A stretch of 64,000 bases of DNA. It comes from Linyphia triangularis (Eukaryota > Arthropoda > Arachnida > Araneae > Linyphiidae). Each line of letters begins with the position of its first letter. Within the stretch, counting starts at the first letter, position 1. The notes under the pieces are model-generated. The model had not been told where the DNA came from. It did not search any database and saw nothing but the letters and a program-made list of their open reading frames with translations. Where the stretch lies: NCBI GenBank assembly GCA_963978545.1, contig OZ021721.1, positions 106,280,366 through 106,344,365 on the forward strand. Reading direction: 5' to 3'. The position numbers and the translations under genes were made by a program. Shown in pieces: positions 34,074 through 45,361 of this stretch.

Positions 34074-34256
34074 GGCCAACCTGACGGCTGTGGGGTTAAC
34101 CCTCTGACCTCTCATGCAAAGGTGCCGGGTTCAAATCCTGGAAATAGGCATGGATGTTCGTTGTGGTTCGGAATCCACGTTAAGCGGTAGGTCCCGGCCT
34201 GATTAGCCGTTATATTACACAAAAATGGGTAGTTGAGCGTACAAACCAAACCAATC
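34074..34256 (+). mobile_element. SINE2 with 11 bp TSD
   Basis: The best-preserved SINE2 copy. CCTGACGGCTGTGGGGTTAA (A box region), B box GGGTTCAAATCCTGG, GGTCCCGGCCTGATTAGCCG and a CAAACCAAACC tail. The TSD TACATAGGCTA is at 34063-34073 and 34257-34267. Confidence 0.92.
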
Positions 34257-34449
34257 TACATAGGCTAAGTGCAACTTCAGATGAGAACTTGTGGTTTAAC
34301 ATGTGATGCAGGTATTTTACATTAATGTCAGTTTTGTAATGTATTTAATGCTTTTTAACACATTGTTGATCAGGTAACTAGTCTTTTCATGTCTGTTTTC
34401 AGTCTTTTCATGTCGTTGTTGACCGATGGCGAATTAACTCGACATTGTA

Positions 34450-34655
34450 TTAACCACTCCAGTGGCGCCTCTCAGGCGCCACACGATTGGATGCCAAACC
34501 ATGAGAGGACCATTAGGTGTGATGCGGAAAATCGATGCATGGCCAATGACTGTGTTTAGTTTCTATGAAGCAAATCCATAAACACCAGCCGAACCTAAAA
34601 TGTCTCAAGTTGCTGATTCCTCCGCGCGAAAAAGGCATGGAGTGCAAAGGGTTAA
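34450..34655 (+). mobile_element. 212 bp-family TTAA MITE with damaged left end
   Basis: TTAA at 34450-34453 and 34652-34655. The right end is intact (GGAGTGCAAAGGG). The left end reads CCACTCCAG, having lost about five bases of the CCCTTTGCACTCC terminus. The GGCGCCTCTCAGGCGCC stem is intact. Confidence 0.88.
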
Positions 34656-34720
34656 TAGCCGGTGTCATGACATAGTTTCTGTGTAAAATTGCCGGTCAAC
34701 AAAGTGTTAATTGATGTAGA

Positions 34721-34903
34721 TTGGTTGGTTGGTTGTATTCAGATTATCTGGCACCGTCAGCAACACGAGGGCTATAATGCGCCGAAACATTCGTCATTAG
34801 ACAAGCCAACATATATTTACAAACACCCATGCCTAACACGGGACTCGAACCCGCAACCTCGCGGTCTAGAAGCTAGCACGCTAACCACTACACCGTTTGG
34901 TCA
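34721..34903 (-). mobile_element. SINE1 with 14 bp TSD
   Basis: Inverted full-length SINE1. The TSD TTAATTGATGTAGA is at 34707-34720 and 34904-34917. Confidence 0.95.
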
Positions 34904-34917
34904 TTAATTGATGTAGA

Positions 34918-35926
34918 AAGAACGAGGTGAATTTTTCTAATTTAAGAAGATGCCGTAACCACAAAATTATTTTGAGCAATTGAGATACTAGCATGCAAAC
35001 TTTTGCATTTATACACGGTGTTTATGTTAAGTAAACATATTTTTATGAAAAGGAAATATTTAACAAGATTGTTTTGAACAATTCATGTCAGAAAAAATAT
35101 TTAATTTTTTTTTCAAAATATTATTCCTTCCCCTATTTAATACAATTTTCATCAAATTTTTACATGTTTTCACCATAATTGTTAGCAACACTGTGCATGG
35201 TTTCTAAAAATTATGTATATTTTTATAACACTGCAGAAAAATCATGATCTTTTTCAATTAATTGAGTTTACCAATTAAAAAAACTAAGCATAGAAAATGT
35301 TATTCCATACGCATCTTGTTTATCATATGTTTAATAATTCAGGGAAAAAATCAAAATTGTTTCTTATTTTAGAAAAAAGCCCCACGGATTTAAAAATTGT
35401 ATACACCTAATCTAATCCGAACTGAGAAAAACCGGAATAAAGATTTATATTCCAACTTTAAAATATTTACAAAGATCCAATTACACATAGACTTGTTACT
35501 GTAAGTATGATTATATTTACACCATAGTTTACAGTATTTAAACTTGAAATATAAAAGAAAATCATTGCTTATAACCTTTTTAGCATTAAATATGCGCATC
35601 AAGCTTCTTTTGAATTGAAAATAGGTAAATGAACATTCAAATATTTTACATATTGTTCGAAAACTATTCTTAGAGTATACTCTAGGAATAAATTTAAAAA
35701 CCGCTTGCTTTTTAGACAATTCTTTTTTCTTCTTTATCATTTTATCTTTTCGTGGTAACACAATTTTAATTTTTTTCAGCGCGAATTTGAATGTTTCACA
35801 ATTTTTTCACTGTCTTAAATTTGTTCTTCACAAATATCTTCAGATCTATCACATAAATAACTCAGAGATATATAGCTTTGTTCTAATGATTTTTCAAGAG
35901 CTACATTAGTTCCTTCTAAACCGGAT
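34918..35926. other. unassigned AT-rich stretch
   Basis: No repeat copy recognised. A 123-codon minus-strand ORF at 35390-35761 is Lys/Phe/Tyr-rich as expected of AT-rich DNA and has no domain I recognise. Confidence 0.3.
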
Positions 35927-35938
35927 AATAGTTTTCGG

Positions 35939-36120
35939 ATTGGTTGGTTGTATTCAGATTATCTGGCGCCGTCAGCAACACGAGGGCTATAATGCGCCGA
36001 AACATTCATCATTAGACAAGCCAACATACATTTACAAACACCCATGCCTAACACGGGACTCGTACCCGCAACCTCGTGGTCTAGAAGCTAGCACGCTAAC
36101 CACTATACCGTTTGGTCGGC
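35939..36120 (-). mobile_element. SINE1 with 12 bp TSD
   Basis: The TSD AATAGTTTTCGG is at 35927-35938 and 36121-36132. It has a diagnostic B box change (GGTACGAGTCC) and CCACGAGG in place of CCGCGAGG, both shared with the copy at 55195-55376. Confidence 0.95.
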
Positions 36121-36190
36121 AATAGTTTTCGGGAATTTCCTTACTTAGGCAATTAACAAACTGTAAGATGTTGTATTACGTAAATTGTGG

Positions 36191-36328
36191 TTGGTTATAT
36201 TCAGATTATCAGGTGCCGTCAGCAACACAAGGGCTATAATGCGCCGAAATATTCTTCATTAGACAAGCCAACATACATTTACAAACACCCATGCCTAACA
36301 CGGGACTCGAACCCGCAACCTCGCGGTC
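36191..36328 (-). mobile_element. 5'-truncated SINE1 with TSD
   Basis: The copy lacks the first ~35 bases of the tRNA head, starting (minus strand) at GACCGCGAGG. It is still flanked by an 11 bp TSD GTAAATTGTGG (36180-36190 and 36329-36339). Truncation therefore happened during insertion. The A box is missing. Confidence 0.9.
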
Positions 36329-36339
36329 GTAAATTGTGG

Positions 36340-36799
36340 AGAGGAGGAGATTTTGAAGAAATTTTTTTAATTTAGCAAAAAAAAGTCTTCAAAATAATTA
36401 AATAATAATCACTTGTTAAGTACTTAATAAATTAATAAAAGAGTAATATCAATTTAATTTCATAATAAAATTAAAAACTTTTACTTACTGTAGTTTTATG
36501 CTTATTTACTGTAATTTTTCATGTTCTATTCACATACACACATCCCAAAAATTCTACTAATTTATTCTTTAACTCATTATGTCTAACTCGTAGCTTTGAA
36601 GAAAAACTGTACTAAATTTAAAGTTGATCCACCTTTAGAAGATAATTATAAAACGTTCTTTTGCCATTATAACTTTACACATGCATACATTTATTTCAAT
36701 ATATTATATACAAAGAGAATCTGAATAAATTTACTTCGGAGTAGACAAAACACAAATATTTCTAAAGCAGAACAACAAAATAAGCAACCGAACTTTGAG
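36340..36799. other. unassigned AT-rich stretch
   Basis: No feature recognised. Confidence 0.35.
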
Positions 36800-38075
36800 G
36801 TAGATTTAATTCGTTGATAGTGACACTTATAACCATGATTAAAATTAAAATTTATTATAACTTGTAGATAGAAAGAAACATGCAGTGATCTATTCTTAAC
36901 CAGTCCTTCCTAAATAAGAGCCTGCGATAAATTATATTAAACTCCGAGATATATGAACTTAATTCAACAGATAGTGTCATTTATGACCATGATAGAGAAA
37001 AAGAGGCAGTGTCGTACTCTTAATCAGTTTTTCCAGAAATAGATTCTGAGGCAAATTATATTAAACTGGGAGGAAGATAACTTCAATTCGACAGATAGTG
37101 ATACTTATAACCATGATTAAAGTTTATTATAACTTGTAGTTAAAAAGAAACATGCAGTGATCTATTCTTAACCAGTCCTTCCTAAATAAGAGCCTGCGAT
37201 AAATTATATTAAACTCCGAGATATATGAACTTAATTTAACAGATAGTGTCACTTATAACCATGATTAGAATTTAGTTATAGATTATGGATAGGAGAAAAA
37301 GAGGCTGTGTCGAATTCTTAATAAGTTTTTCCAGAAATAGATTCTGAGGCAAATTACATTAAACTGGGAGGAAGATAACTTCAATTCGACAGATAGTGAT
37401 AGTGACACTTATAACCATGATTAAAATTTATTATAACTTGTAGTTAAAAAGAAAAATGCAGTGATCTATTCTGTACCAGTCCTTCCTAAATAAGAGCCTG
37501 CGATAAATTATATTAAGCTCCGAGATAGATGATCTTAATTCAACAGATAGTGTCACTTATAACCATGATTAGAATTTAGTTATAGATTGTGGATAGAGAA
37601 AAAGAGGCAGTGTCGTATTCTTAATCAGTTTTTCCAGAAATAGATTCTGAGGCAAATTATATTAAACTGGGAGGAACATAACTTCAATTCGACAGATAGT
37701 GATACTTATAACCATGATTAAAATTAAAATTTATTATAACTTGTAGATAGAAAGAAACATGGAGTGATCTATTCTTAACCAGTCCTTCCTAAATAAGAGC
37801 CTGCGATAAATTATATTAAACTCCGAGATATATGAACTTATTTCAACAGATAGTGTCATTTATAACCATAATAGAGAAAAAGAGGCAGTGTCGTATTCTT
37901 AATCAGTTCTTTCAGAAATAGATTCTGAGGCAAATTACATTAAACTGGGAGGAAGACAACTTCAATTCGACAGATAGTGACACTTATAACCATGATTAGT
38001 ATTTAGTATAGATTGTAGACCTTGGAGAAACAGGCAGGGGCCTTTTATTAATTGATCCGTCATAAATAAGATCTT
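36800..38075. repeat. ~300 bp dimeric higher-order repeat, about four copies
   Basis: Each unit alternates two related monomers of ~150 bp. One holds AAACATGCAGTGATCTATTC and AAGAGCCTGCGATAAATTAT; the other holds AAAGAGGCAGTGTCGTATTC and ATAGATTCTGAGGCAAATTA. Both share CAGATAGTG..ACTTATAACCATGAT. The first marker recurs at about 36881, 37153, 37457 and 37760. The last monomer (37980-38075) is more diverged. Confidence 0.93.
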
Positions 38076-38309
38076 GCTACAAATTACATTAAAGTATATC
38101 AATATGTCATAGACAAGAGTATTTGGTTTACCGTAACCCTTCCTTGTCCACTATTTTTATGCATAAAAACATTCTCTACGATTGACAAAACACATTACTT
38201 AAAAAACATTATTTTGAAAAAAAGTTTTAAGGATTTTTCCGGACCATTCCACTAGAAACTAAAATAAACGCTGGGCACTACTTCTATTTCTATATATAAC
38301 AACAAAAGC

Positions 38310-38545
38310 ATTGTTATTTTAAAACAACATCGATCATAGAGTGAAAAAAAGTAAAGCGATCTAGATAGACGATCCGAAATTCTGATCGCCACGGAGTAAG
38401 CCCACAACGAAAACTTGACTTGTGATATTTAACAAAACCAACATTGGTATTTTCAAAACAACATCGATCATAGAACGAAACAAAAGGAAAGACATCTAGA
38501 TATACAATGCGAAAGTCACGTTGTTTCCAAACGAAGGGGTCAAAC
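38310..38545. repeat. two-copy ~125 bp direct repeat
   Basis: AAAACAACATCGATCATAGA recurs at about 38323 and 38455 with similar following sequence (CGATCTAGATAGACGAT and CATCTAGATATACAATG). Confidence 0.8.
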
Positions 38546-38889
38546 AAAAGGGTATCAACAAAAATCAAAACCTCAACAATTCCTGATATCGTTCCCTGAA
38601 TTTGTGCACAATCCCTGTATTGGGTTCAGAGTACTTTTGAGGGCAGGGTCATGGTACGGAGACATCTAATAATAGAGTGGCACGCGGGGGAGGAGCGGAA
38701 TCGTGACGAGCTGAGGCGGAGCTGCGATCGAGATCTAATGGGATTGGAACAATACGTTTCTTTGTTTGGGACGTGATCTGCATACACAGCAACACCCAAA
38801 AGGATCTAATACATTTCACCCTGATTAGCCCCTCAAATCGATTGGAAGACCCTAAGCGATTTTTGATTGAAAGCAACACGTGCCAGCGA
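38546..38889. other. unassigned GC-richer stretch
   Basis: Less AT-rich (GGCACGCGGGGGAGGAGCGG near 38678). No domain in the 76-codon minus ORF. It passes into the degenerate array below, since GATTGGAAGACCCTAAGCGA is a diverged unit. Confidence 0.3.
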
Positions 38890-40350
38890 TGTTACAATTG
38901 GGTCTTTTGAAAATAATAGTGTCTTTTATTCCCATGATACTCGGGTAAAAATTTTTGCAATGTAGAATTGTTCAAAATTATGATAAGTCTTTCAGATCGA
39001 TAGAAAGATCATAAGCGTTTCTTGATTGAAATTAAAACGCGCCGAATTTTTACTTTGGAGCTTGTGAGTAGAAATTTGTCACTATTTTGCTCTCAAAATT
39101 TTCCAAATAATGAATATTTTTTCGGATCGATTGAAACACCGAAAGAGTTTCTTGATTGAAGGTAACAAATGGAAGAGTTTTTTTGACATTTGGAGCTTAT
39201 GGAAACAAAAGTGTTTCTTTTTCTGTCAATATTTTCTACATTATGATTAGTCTTTCGAATCGATTAAAATACCTAAAGAGTTTCTCCATTAGAAATGATT
39301 CGGGGGTCTGAGTTTTTACATTTGGAACTTGTAGAAAGAATAGTGTCTGTTTTTGAAATCACGACTTTAAAAATTATGATTAGTGTTATGAATTCATTTT
39401 GAAACACCAAAAGAGTTTTTTGATTGAAGGTAACAAATGCCAGAGTTTTTTTGACATTTGGAGCTTATGGAAACAAAAGTGCTTCTTTTTCTGTCAATAT
39501 TTTCTACATTATGATTAGTCTTTCGAATCGATTAAAATACCTAAAGAGTTTCTCCATTAGAAATGATTCGGGGGTCTGAGTTTTTACATTTGGAACTTGT
39601 AGAAAGAATAGTGTCTGATTTTGAAATCACAATTTTCCAAATTATGATTAGTGTTATGAATTCATTTTGAAACACCGAAAGAGTTTCTTGATTGAAGGTA
39701 ACAAATGCCAGAGTTTTTTTTGACATTTGGAGCTTATGGAAACACGCGTTTTATTTATTAGAAGCATCACATGCCATTTTTAAGAGTTTTAGAAGTAATA
39801 GAGTTTCTTATTAGAATATTCTGGTTACATGGAATAGATCAAAATTACGATGTCTTTCGTATTAATTCAAAAACCTAAATCGTTTTTTGATAGTTGATAA
39901 TAACTTAATAACACGTGCCAGATATGTTATAATTGGGACTTGTGGAAGCAATACTGTAGTAACTTTTTATTGCTAAGATACTCTATTTAGATGTAGTTGT
40001 TCAAAATTGTGTTCAACTTTTCAGATTGATAAAAAAACATAAGCGTTTTTTGATTGGGAGAAACAAGTGCTAAAGATGAATTAGAAATCATAAAAGCAAC
40101 AGTATATTTGTTTTCATGATATTCATATATGGGTAAAATTATTTAAAATTATAATTAGCCTTTCAGTTTGATTGGAAGTTCAAGCAATTCTGGATTAAAA
40201 GAAGAACACGTATCATATATGTTGCATTTATGCCATACTTTTTAATCAAGATATTATGATTAGGTGAATTTATTAAAAAAATTTATTAGCTTTGTAGATC
40301 AATTCAAGATTAGATATTTCTTTTTCTGTTTAAAAGTAATACTTGCTTAC
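38890..40350. repeat. degenerate ~130 bp tandem array with a duplicated ~268 bp segment
   Basis: Units share ATTATGATTAGTCTTTC.AATCGAT, CC.AAA.CGTTTCTTGATTG, and GA.ATTTGGAGCTTGTGGAA. A ~268 bp segment is well preserved: GATTGAAGGTAACAAATG recurs at about 39152, 39421 and 39688. Units decay toward 40350. Confidence 0.8.
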
Positions 40351-41694
40351 AGGGTGATTATAATTAAATGTCAACTTTCAAAAAGCTGTAAATAAATCTG
40401 CAAATCTAAATGTCGTAGCTTGAGTCCACACAATGTTCTTTTAATTGAAGATATTCCTGCCAGCCAATGTAAGTGTTTCAATGATATCGACTGGCCTAAA
40501 ACTGTGAAACAATAATCAATTTTGGGAATATGCTCTGTGTTCAGAAACTATAAAAAATAATCAAACTTTGCAGTCAGAATACTAGCAAAATCAATGTAAA
40601 AATTTTCGAGAAAGAAAACCTTTTTTTCAATGTAAAGAGTAGGCACAAAGTTAACACCCGAAACACAAGTTTATTGAAACTAGTAGGTATACATTATGAC
40701 ACCAAGAGGCTCGAAAAATGATCTCAGGATTAAATTAAAACTGCTGTAACATATTTTCAAGAATATGTTTGAATTAAACAAATCCAGCCAGAATTGATAG
40801 ATTTGTCAAGCGCAATTGAAATCAAAGGAATTCAAAGTGTACATTCAATTATATATAGCAATTCTGAATTGCATTTTTATAATAATTCTGGACCCCTGAA
40901 ACAAGCCATAGTTCAGAAATATTTTCAGCCTGATTAAAATTATATGGTATAAATTAACATTATTGGGGAGCATTTAATTTGACAAAAGTTGCACGGAAAA
41001 TAGGATACAAAAATATTGTTCATGAAGTTTTAAGCAACATTGATAAAAATGACTTAACAGTTTCTTATCTGAAAAGAGTATAGAGGAATAATTTTTTTTA
41101 TTGAAATTTCCAAGCAATATGAACTGAGCAGGGATGATATTGTTCAAACGGTGGCAACATTTTTATTTTCAGACAGCCTTCATATTCAGTGAATATATTA
41201 ATCTACATTAATAGAATATAGAATGTTTTGTATTTTTTTTATTAAATTGGTATTATTTAACATAAATCTTATTTGTGTGTATTTTCTTAAAACAATTTTT
41301 TCACGTTATAATTACTAACAATAGTTGTGTTTGGATTAATTATTTATACAAACAAATGCAATGATATGCATTTAAAAATTTCCTTTTGTACTCTGTCACT
41401 TACGTTACTGTTCCGTCAAAAACATGATAGGGCATTAAACAAAAATTTTAAATACAGGATTTTAAATGTACGAATATAATTTTTTTTCTATAATTTCAAC
41501 TTTATTTTAACTGTTAAAAAAATTCAGCCTTGAAGCTACTGTTAATTAGCTGAAATAAATTTACAAATTATTGCATTTAGAAAGCTCTTCTACAAACTGT
41601 CACATACGTGAAGGCTGCGAATTTATTATCCATACTTTTATTTATGCTTCAAAGTGTCTGTAAAAAACTGTAAATGAGAATAAGAGCAGTTTGA

Positions 41695-41731
<37 letters not shown>

Positions 41732-42639
41732 AGTAAAAGAAAATATCCAGCTTTACTACTTATTAAAAATTTATTTGGAGTGAAAAACCATTACAAACCA
41801 GTAAAAATCGTCACATACGTGAATCGTTATCATGAAATAACACAAAAGGATCATCACATTTTCCAGTACTCATTAAGATTGATTTCTCTTACAATCGTAT
41901 CAACTACAACCGCCCTTCTAACACTTTAAAAATTATTTTTTTGTTTGAAAATTGAAATAGAGTTTGAAACACAAAGACTTTATTGTACAAAAGTGAAATA
42001 GTTTGCAGTAACAAATTATTTTTATACACATTACAACACATGCATTTTTACGTATTTATATTTTACATACGCGTGAAAAGTTTTCAAAAAAAAGTTAAAT
42101 AAAAAAACATAATTCCCGAAGACAAATTAAAGAAATATATATGAAAAATAGTTGTGGGAAGTTTCCTAGATTTATAACGAATAGATTTTAAGCTATATCA
42201 ATTTTAACTAAAAAAAAGGACAAAAAGCCATCACCGAGAAAAACAGTTTCAAAGTTTCAAGATAACATGTCTGAGATACAGTTGTCACGTAACAAAAACT
42301 TAAATATTTCAAGTTCTATTAATGATAGAAACAAAATATTTATGCCATTTAATTAAAAAATATTTGCATTTTTTTTTACAATAATAAATTGTTTTTGAGA
42401 TTTTTTAAAAATTTCAGTTCCAGACCCCCTTACACAAAAATTAAATTTGTACAAAGTAAAATTTATGCTTTTCTTATCAAAGGAAAAAAAAATTCATATA
42501 GAAAATTAAAAAATTACAATTAACCTACTTGTTGCAACTTGGCTCCACGTGATATTTAAACCGAATCGGATGTGAATTTCGAACTTTGGTTTTTTTCATT
42601 TGGCATCCTATAGAAAGGCTAGGAAATGTGTTAAATGAT
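40351..42639. other. long AT-rich stretch with a weak ~210 bp repeat
   Basis: No gene found. TGTCACATACGTGAA-like motifs recur at about 41396 (diverged), 41599 and 41811, in similar context, suggesting a decayed ~210 bp tandem repeat over 41370-42080. A poly-A run lies at about 41701-41729. Confidence 0.4.
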
Positions 42640-42731
42640 GGGGGCTCAGTATCCTAAAATTAAATATATATATATATATAAAATATATTAATTTAATTAT
42701 TAAAATTAATTATTAAGTTACTATATATACT

Positions 42732-42762
<31 letters not shown>

Positions 42763-44070
42763 TTTTTACCGGCCCAAACTTTCAATATAATTATGAATCA
42801 AATTTTAATAATTATTTTTAATAAAATAATTTCAGTTACTGAATAATTAATTTTAATAATTAAATTAATATTTTTTGTATTTAAGTACTTATATTTAATA
42901 ATTAAATAGTTTCATTAGTTAAATAACTTTTAATAATTTAATTGTTTTAAATAGAGTGTAATTAAATCATATTTTCTCTGTCTCTACTATTTATACCTCT
43001 TTTGAATGAACTTGATTTCCATAAACCATTGATGTATATTTAATCTTAAAAGTTATAAAATAAGAAAATATTCATAATCGATATTATATAAATTTAACTG
43101 AATCTATTTTCTAGATTCAACGTAATCTATAAAATTAAACTAATTAGAAATTTTTAGCATTTTTTAATTACTCTGAAAGTAAGTAATAGCACAATGATAG
43201 TTGATAGTTCTGGTGGGAGTGATTGGGTTTTGAATCGATTGGGCTTTTAAAAAAAATATCAAAGAGGGCAACTAATTATATTGAAACACTTAAAAAAAAA
43301 AAAAAAAAAAACTGTACCTGACTAGTCCGTTTTTTACCGACACTGACCAGCCAGGTGATTTCTATTTTCTAGATTCAACGTAATCTATAAAATTAAACTA
43401 ATTAGAAATTTTTAGCATTTTTTAATTACTCTGAAAGTAAGTAATAGCACAATGATAGTTGATAGTTCTGGTGGGAGTGATTGGGTTTTGAATCGATTGG
43501 GCTTTTAAAAAAAATATCAAAGAGGGCAACTAATTATATTGAAACACTTAAAAAAAAAAAAAAAAACTGTACCTGACTAGTCCGTTTTTTACCGACACTG
43601 ACCAGCCAGGTGATTTCTATTTTCTAGATTCAACGTAATCTATAAAATTAAACTAATGTGAAATTTTAAGCATGTTTTAATGACTCTGAAAGTAAGTAAT
43701 AGCACAATGAGAGTTGATAGTTCTGGTGGGAGTGATTGGGTTTTGAATCCATTGGGCTTTTAAAAAAACATCAAAGAGGGCAACTAATTTCATTAAAACA
43801 CTTAAAAAAAAAAAAACTGTACCTGACAAGTCCGCCTTTTACCGACACTGACCAGCCAGGTGATTTCTATTTTCTAGATTCAACGTTCTATTTTCTAGAT
43901 TCAACTTAATCTATAAAATTAAACTAATGTCAAATTTTAAGCATGTTTTAATTACTCTGAAAGTAAGTAATAGCACAATGATAGTTGATAGTCTGGTGGG
44001 AGTGATTGGGTTTTGATTCCATTGGGCTTTTAAAAAAACATCAAAGAGGGCAACTAATTTCATTAAAACA

Positions 44071-44106
<36 letters not shown>

Positions 44107-44469
44107 ACCTGACTAGTCCGCCTTTTACCGACACTGACCAGCCAGGTGATTTCTATTTTCTAGATTCAACGTTCTATTTTCTAGATTCAACTTAATCTAT
44201 AAAATTAAACTAATGTCAAATTTTAAGCATGTTTTAATTACTCTGAAAGTAAGTAATAGCACAATGATAGTTGATAGTTCTGGTGGGAGGGATTGGGTTT
44301 TGAATCCATTGGGCTTTTAAAAAAATATCAAAGAGGGCAACTAATTTTATTGAAACACTTAAAAAAAAAAAAAAAAAAAAAAAAAACTCTACCTGACTAG
44401 TTCGCCTTTTACCGACACTGACCAGCCCGGTGATTTCACCGGACAACCCTATGGTCAGTACGCCCCTGC
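42640..44469. mobile_element. hAT-like element expanded by five subterminal tandem repeats
   Basis: The right end, GGTCAGTACGCCCCTG (ending 44469), matches the reverse complement of the start of the complete element at 45362. The left part (TTTTTACCGGCCCAAACTTT near 42765) matches the other end of that element. The left terminus is blurred by TA arrays, so the start is approximate. Units of ~255 bp start at about 43103, 43361, 43616, 43866 and 44152, and each corresponds to the subterminal region of the shorter element. No ORF. No TSD identified. Confidence 0.65.
43103..44440. repeat. ~255 bp tandem repeat, five copies
   Basis: Each unit starts TCTATTTTCTAGATTCAACG, passes through AAGTAAGTAATAGCACAATG and GGGAGTGATTGGGTTTTGAA, has a poly-A run of variable length, and ends ACCGACACTGACCAGCCAGG. 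Copies 4 and 5 carry an extra 22 bp duplication of the start. Confidence 0.95.
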
Positions 44470-45361
44470 CATGGCGTCTAAGCGCTACCGCACATCAATA
44501 AAATAATTCAAAAACTCTTTTCCCACCAGTTGCCTGTTCATCTCGATTTTCAATTTAAGTCACTGTTGCAGCAAGTGACATTCCCTCCACCCCGATTTTT
44601 AAAACGACGCGTTTTTGACGCGAAATGAAAACAAACACGCCCAGTCCAAACAGTCGTCCCAAACTTATAATAAATTTATTATTAGTTTCCACTTCTGGGG
44701 CCATTAGTTTTAGGAATGCGCCCGAAGCATATTGCCCCGCGCCTCATCTTTTCGCTAGGTGCTTTTGCAAAAATAGAAAAGGGCTCGCTCGCTAGTAATA
44801 TGTTTCGTTGCCTACGGATATCCGAACAGTCTCAGCATTAGTTTGTTGCCTAAGGGGGCCGTCCTCAAATTTCGCCGCTTCTTCATTACCCGTCTATTTA
44901 ATTGGAGGGCCCGAGGCCTATTGAACAAAAGGTACTAGCAGTTGCGGCCCTCGAGATAAAAGGAAACCAGCAGCCATTACTGAGACATGCCTCAGGCTGT
45001 CCCTTCGCTGCTGAATAATCCGAGCACATCCAATAATATCGATGCCTCGGGCTATTTGGGTTGCCATAGTAACAAGAGACCCCCTCCCCCCAACAGCTGT
45101 CTCAGAAAAGGCCCGGTTTGGCCCGGGGCTGTACTAGCAAACTTTTCCAAGAGATCACAACGGGCAAAAACGTCCATATATTAAATCGCCTGAAGATATA
45201 CCCGAGGCCTGTTTTACAACCATCTTTTTCCTTAGGGACCGTCTCTCATGTTCAGAGGGATGGCGTAGACCGTTTGGTTAAGACATGAGGAATGACGAAA
45301 ATCAATAGCAGTTTGAATGACTAAGTTGTAGTTTTTTTTTCTTTGGATGGGGGGGGGGGGG
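44470..45361. other. GC-rich island, candidate conserved regulatory region
   Basis: Clearly less AT-rich than the rest of the window, non-repetitive, and without a convincing ORF (65 codons at 44987 only). It contains homeodomain-like ATTA/TAAT clusters (AATAAATTTATTATTAG near 44671) and an X-box at 45060. Several AGGCC/GGCCC words are present. A poly-G tract at about 45349-45361 is the hAT target. Confidence 0.4.
45060..45073. promoter_or_regulatory. X-box (RFX-family binding motif)
   Basis: GTTGCCATAGTAAC fits the RFX consensus GTNRCC-N(0-3)-RGYAAC with both half-sites intact. RFX factors bind X-boxes in promoters of cilia genes. No gene is recognisable within reach, so function is inference. 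Confidence 0.45.

Noticed and set aside
35390..35761. 123-codon minus-strand ORF
   Set aside because: Lys, Phe and Tyr-rich composition is as expected from AT-rich DNA. No domain, splice context or repeat match supports it.
44987..45184. 65-codon ORF in the GC-rich island
   Set aside because: Pro/Ser-rich, no domain, and it overlaps the X-box. More likely chance in GC-rich non-coding DNA.
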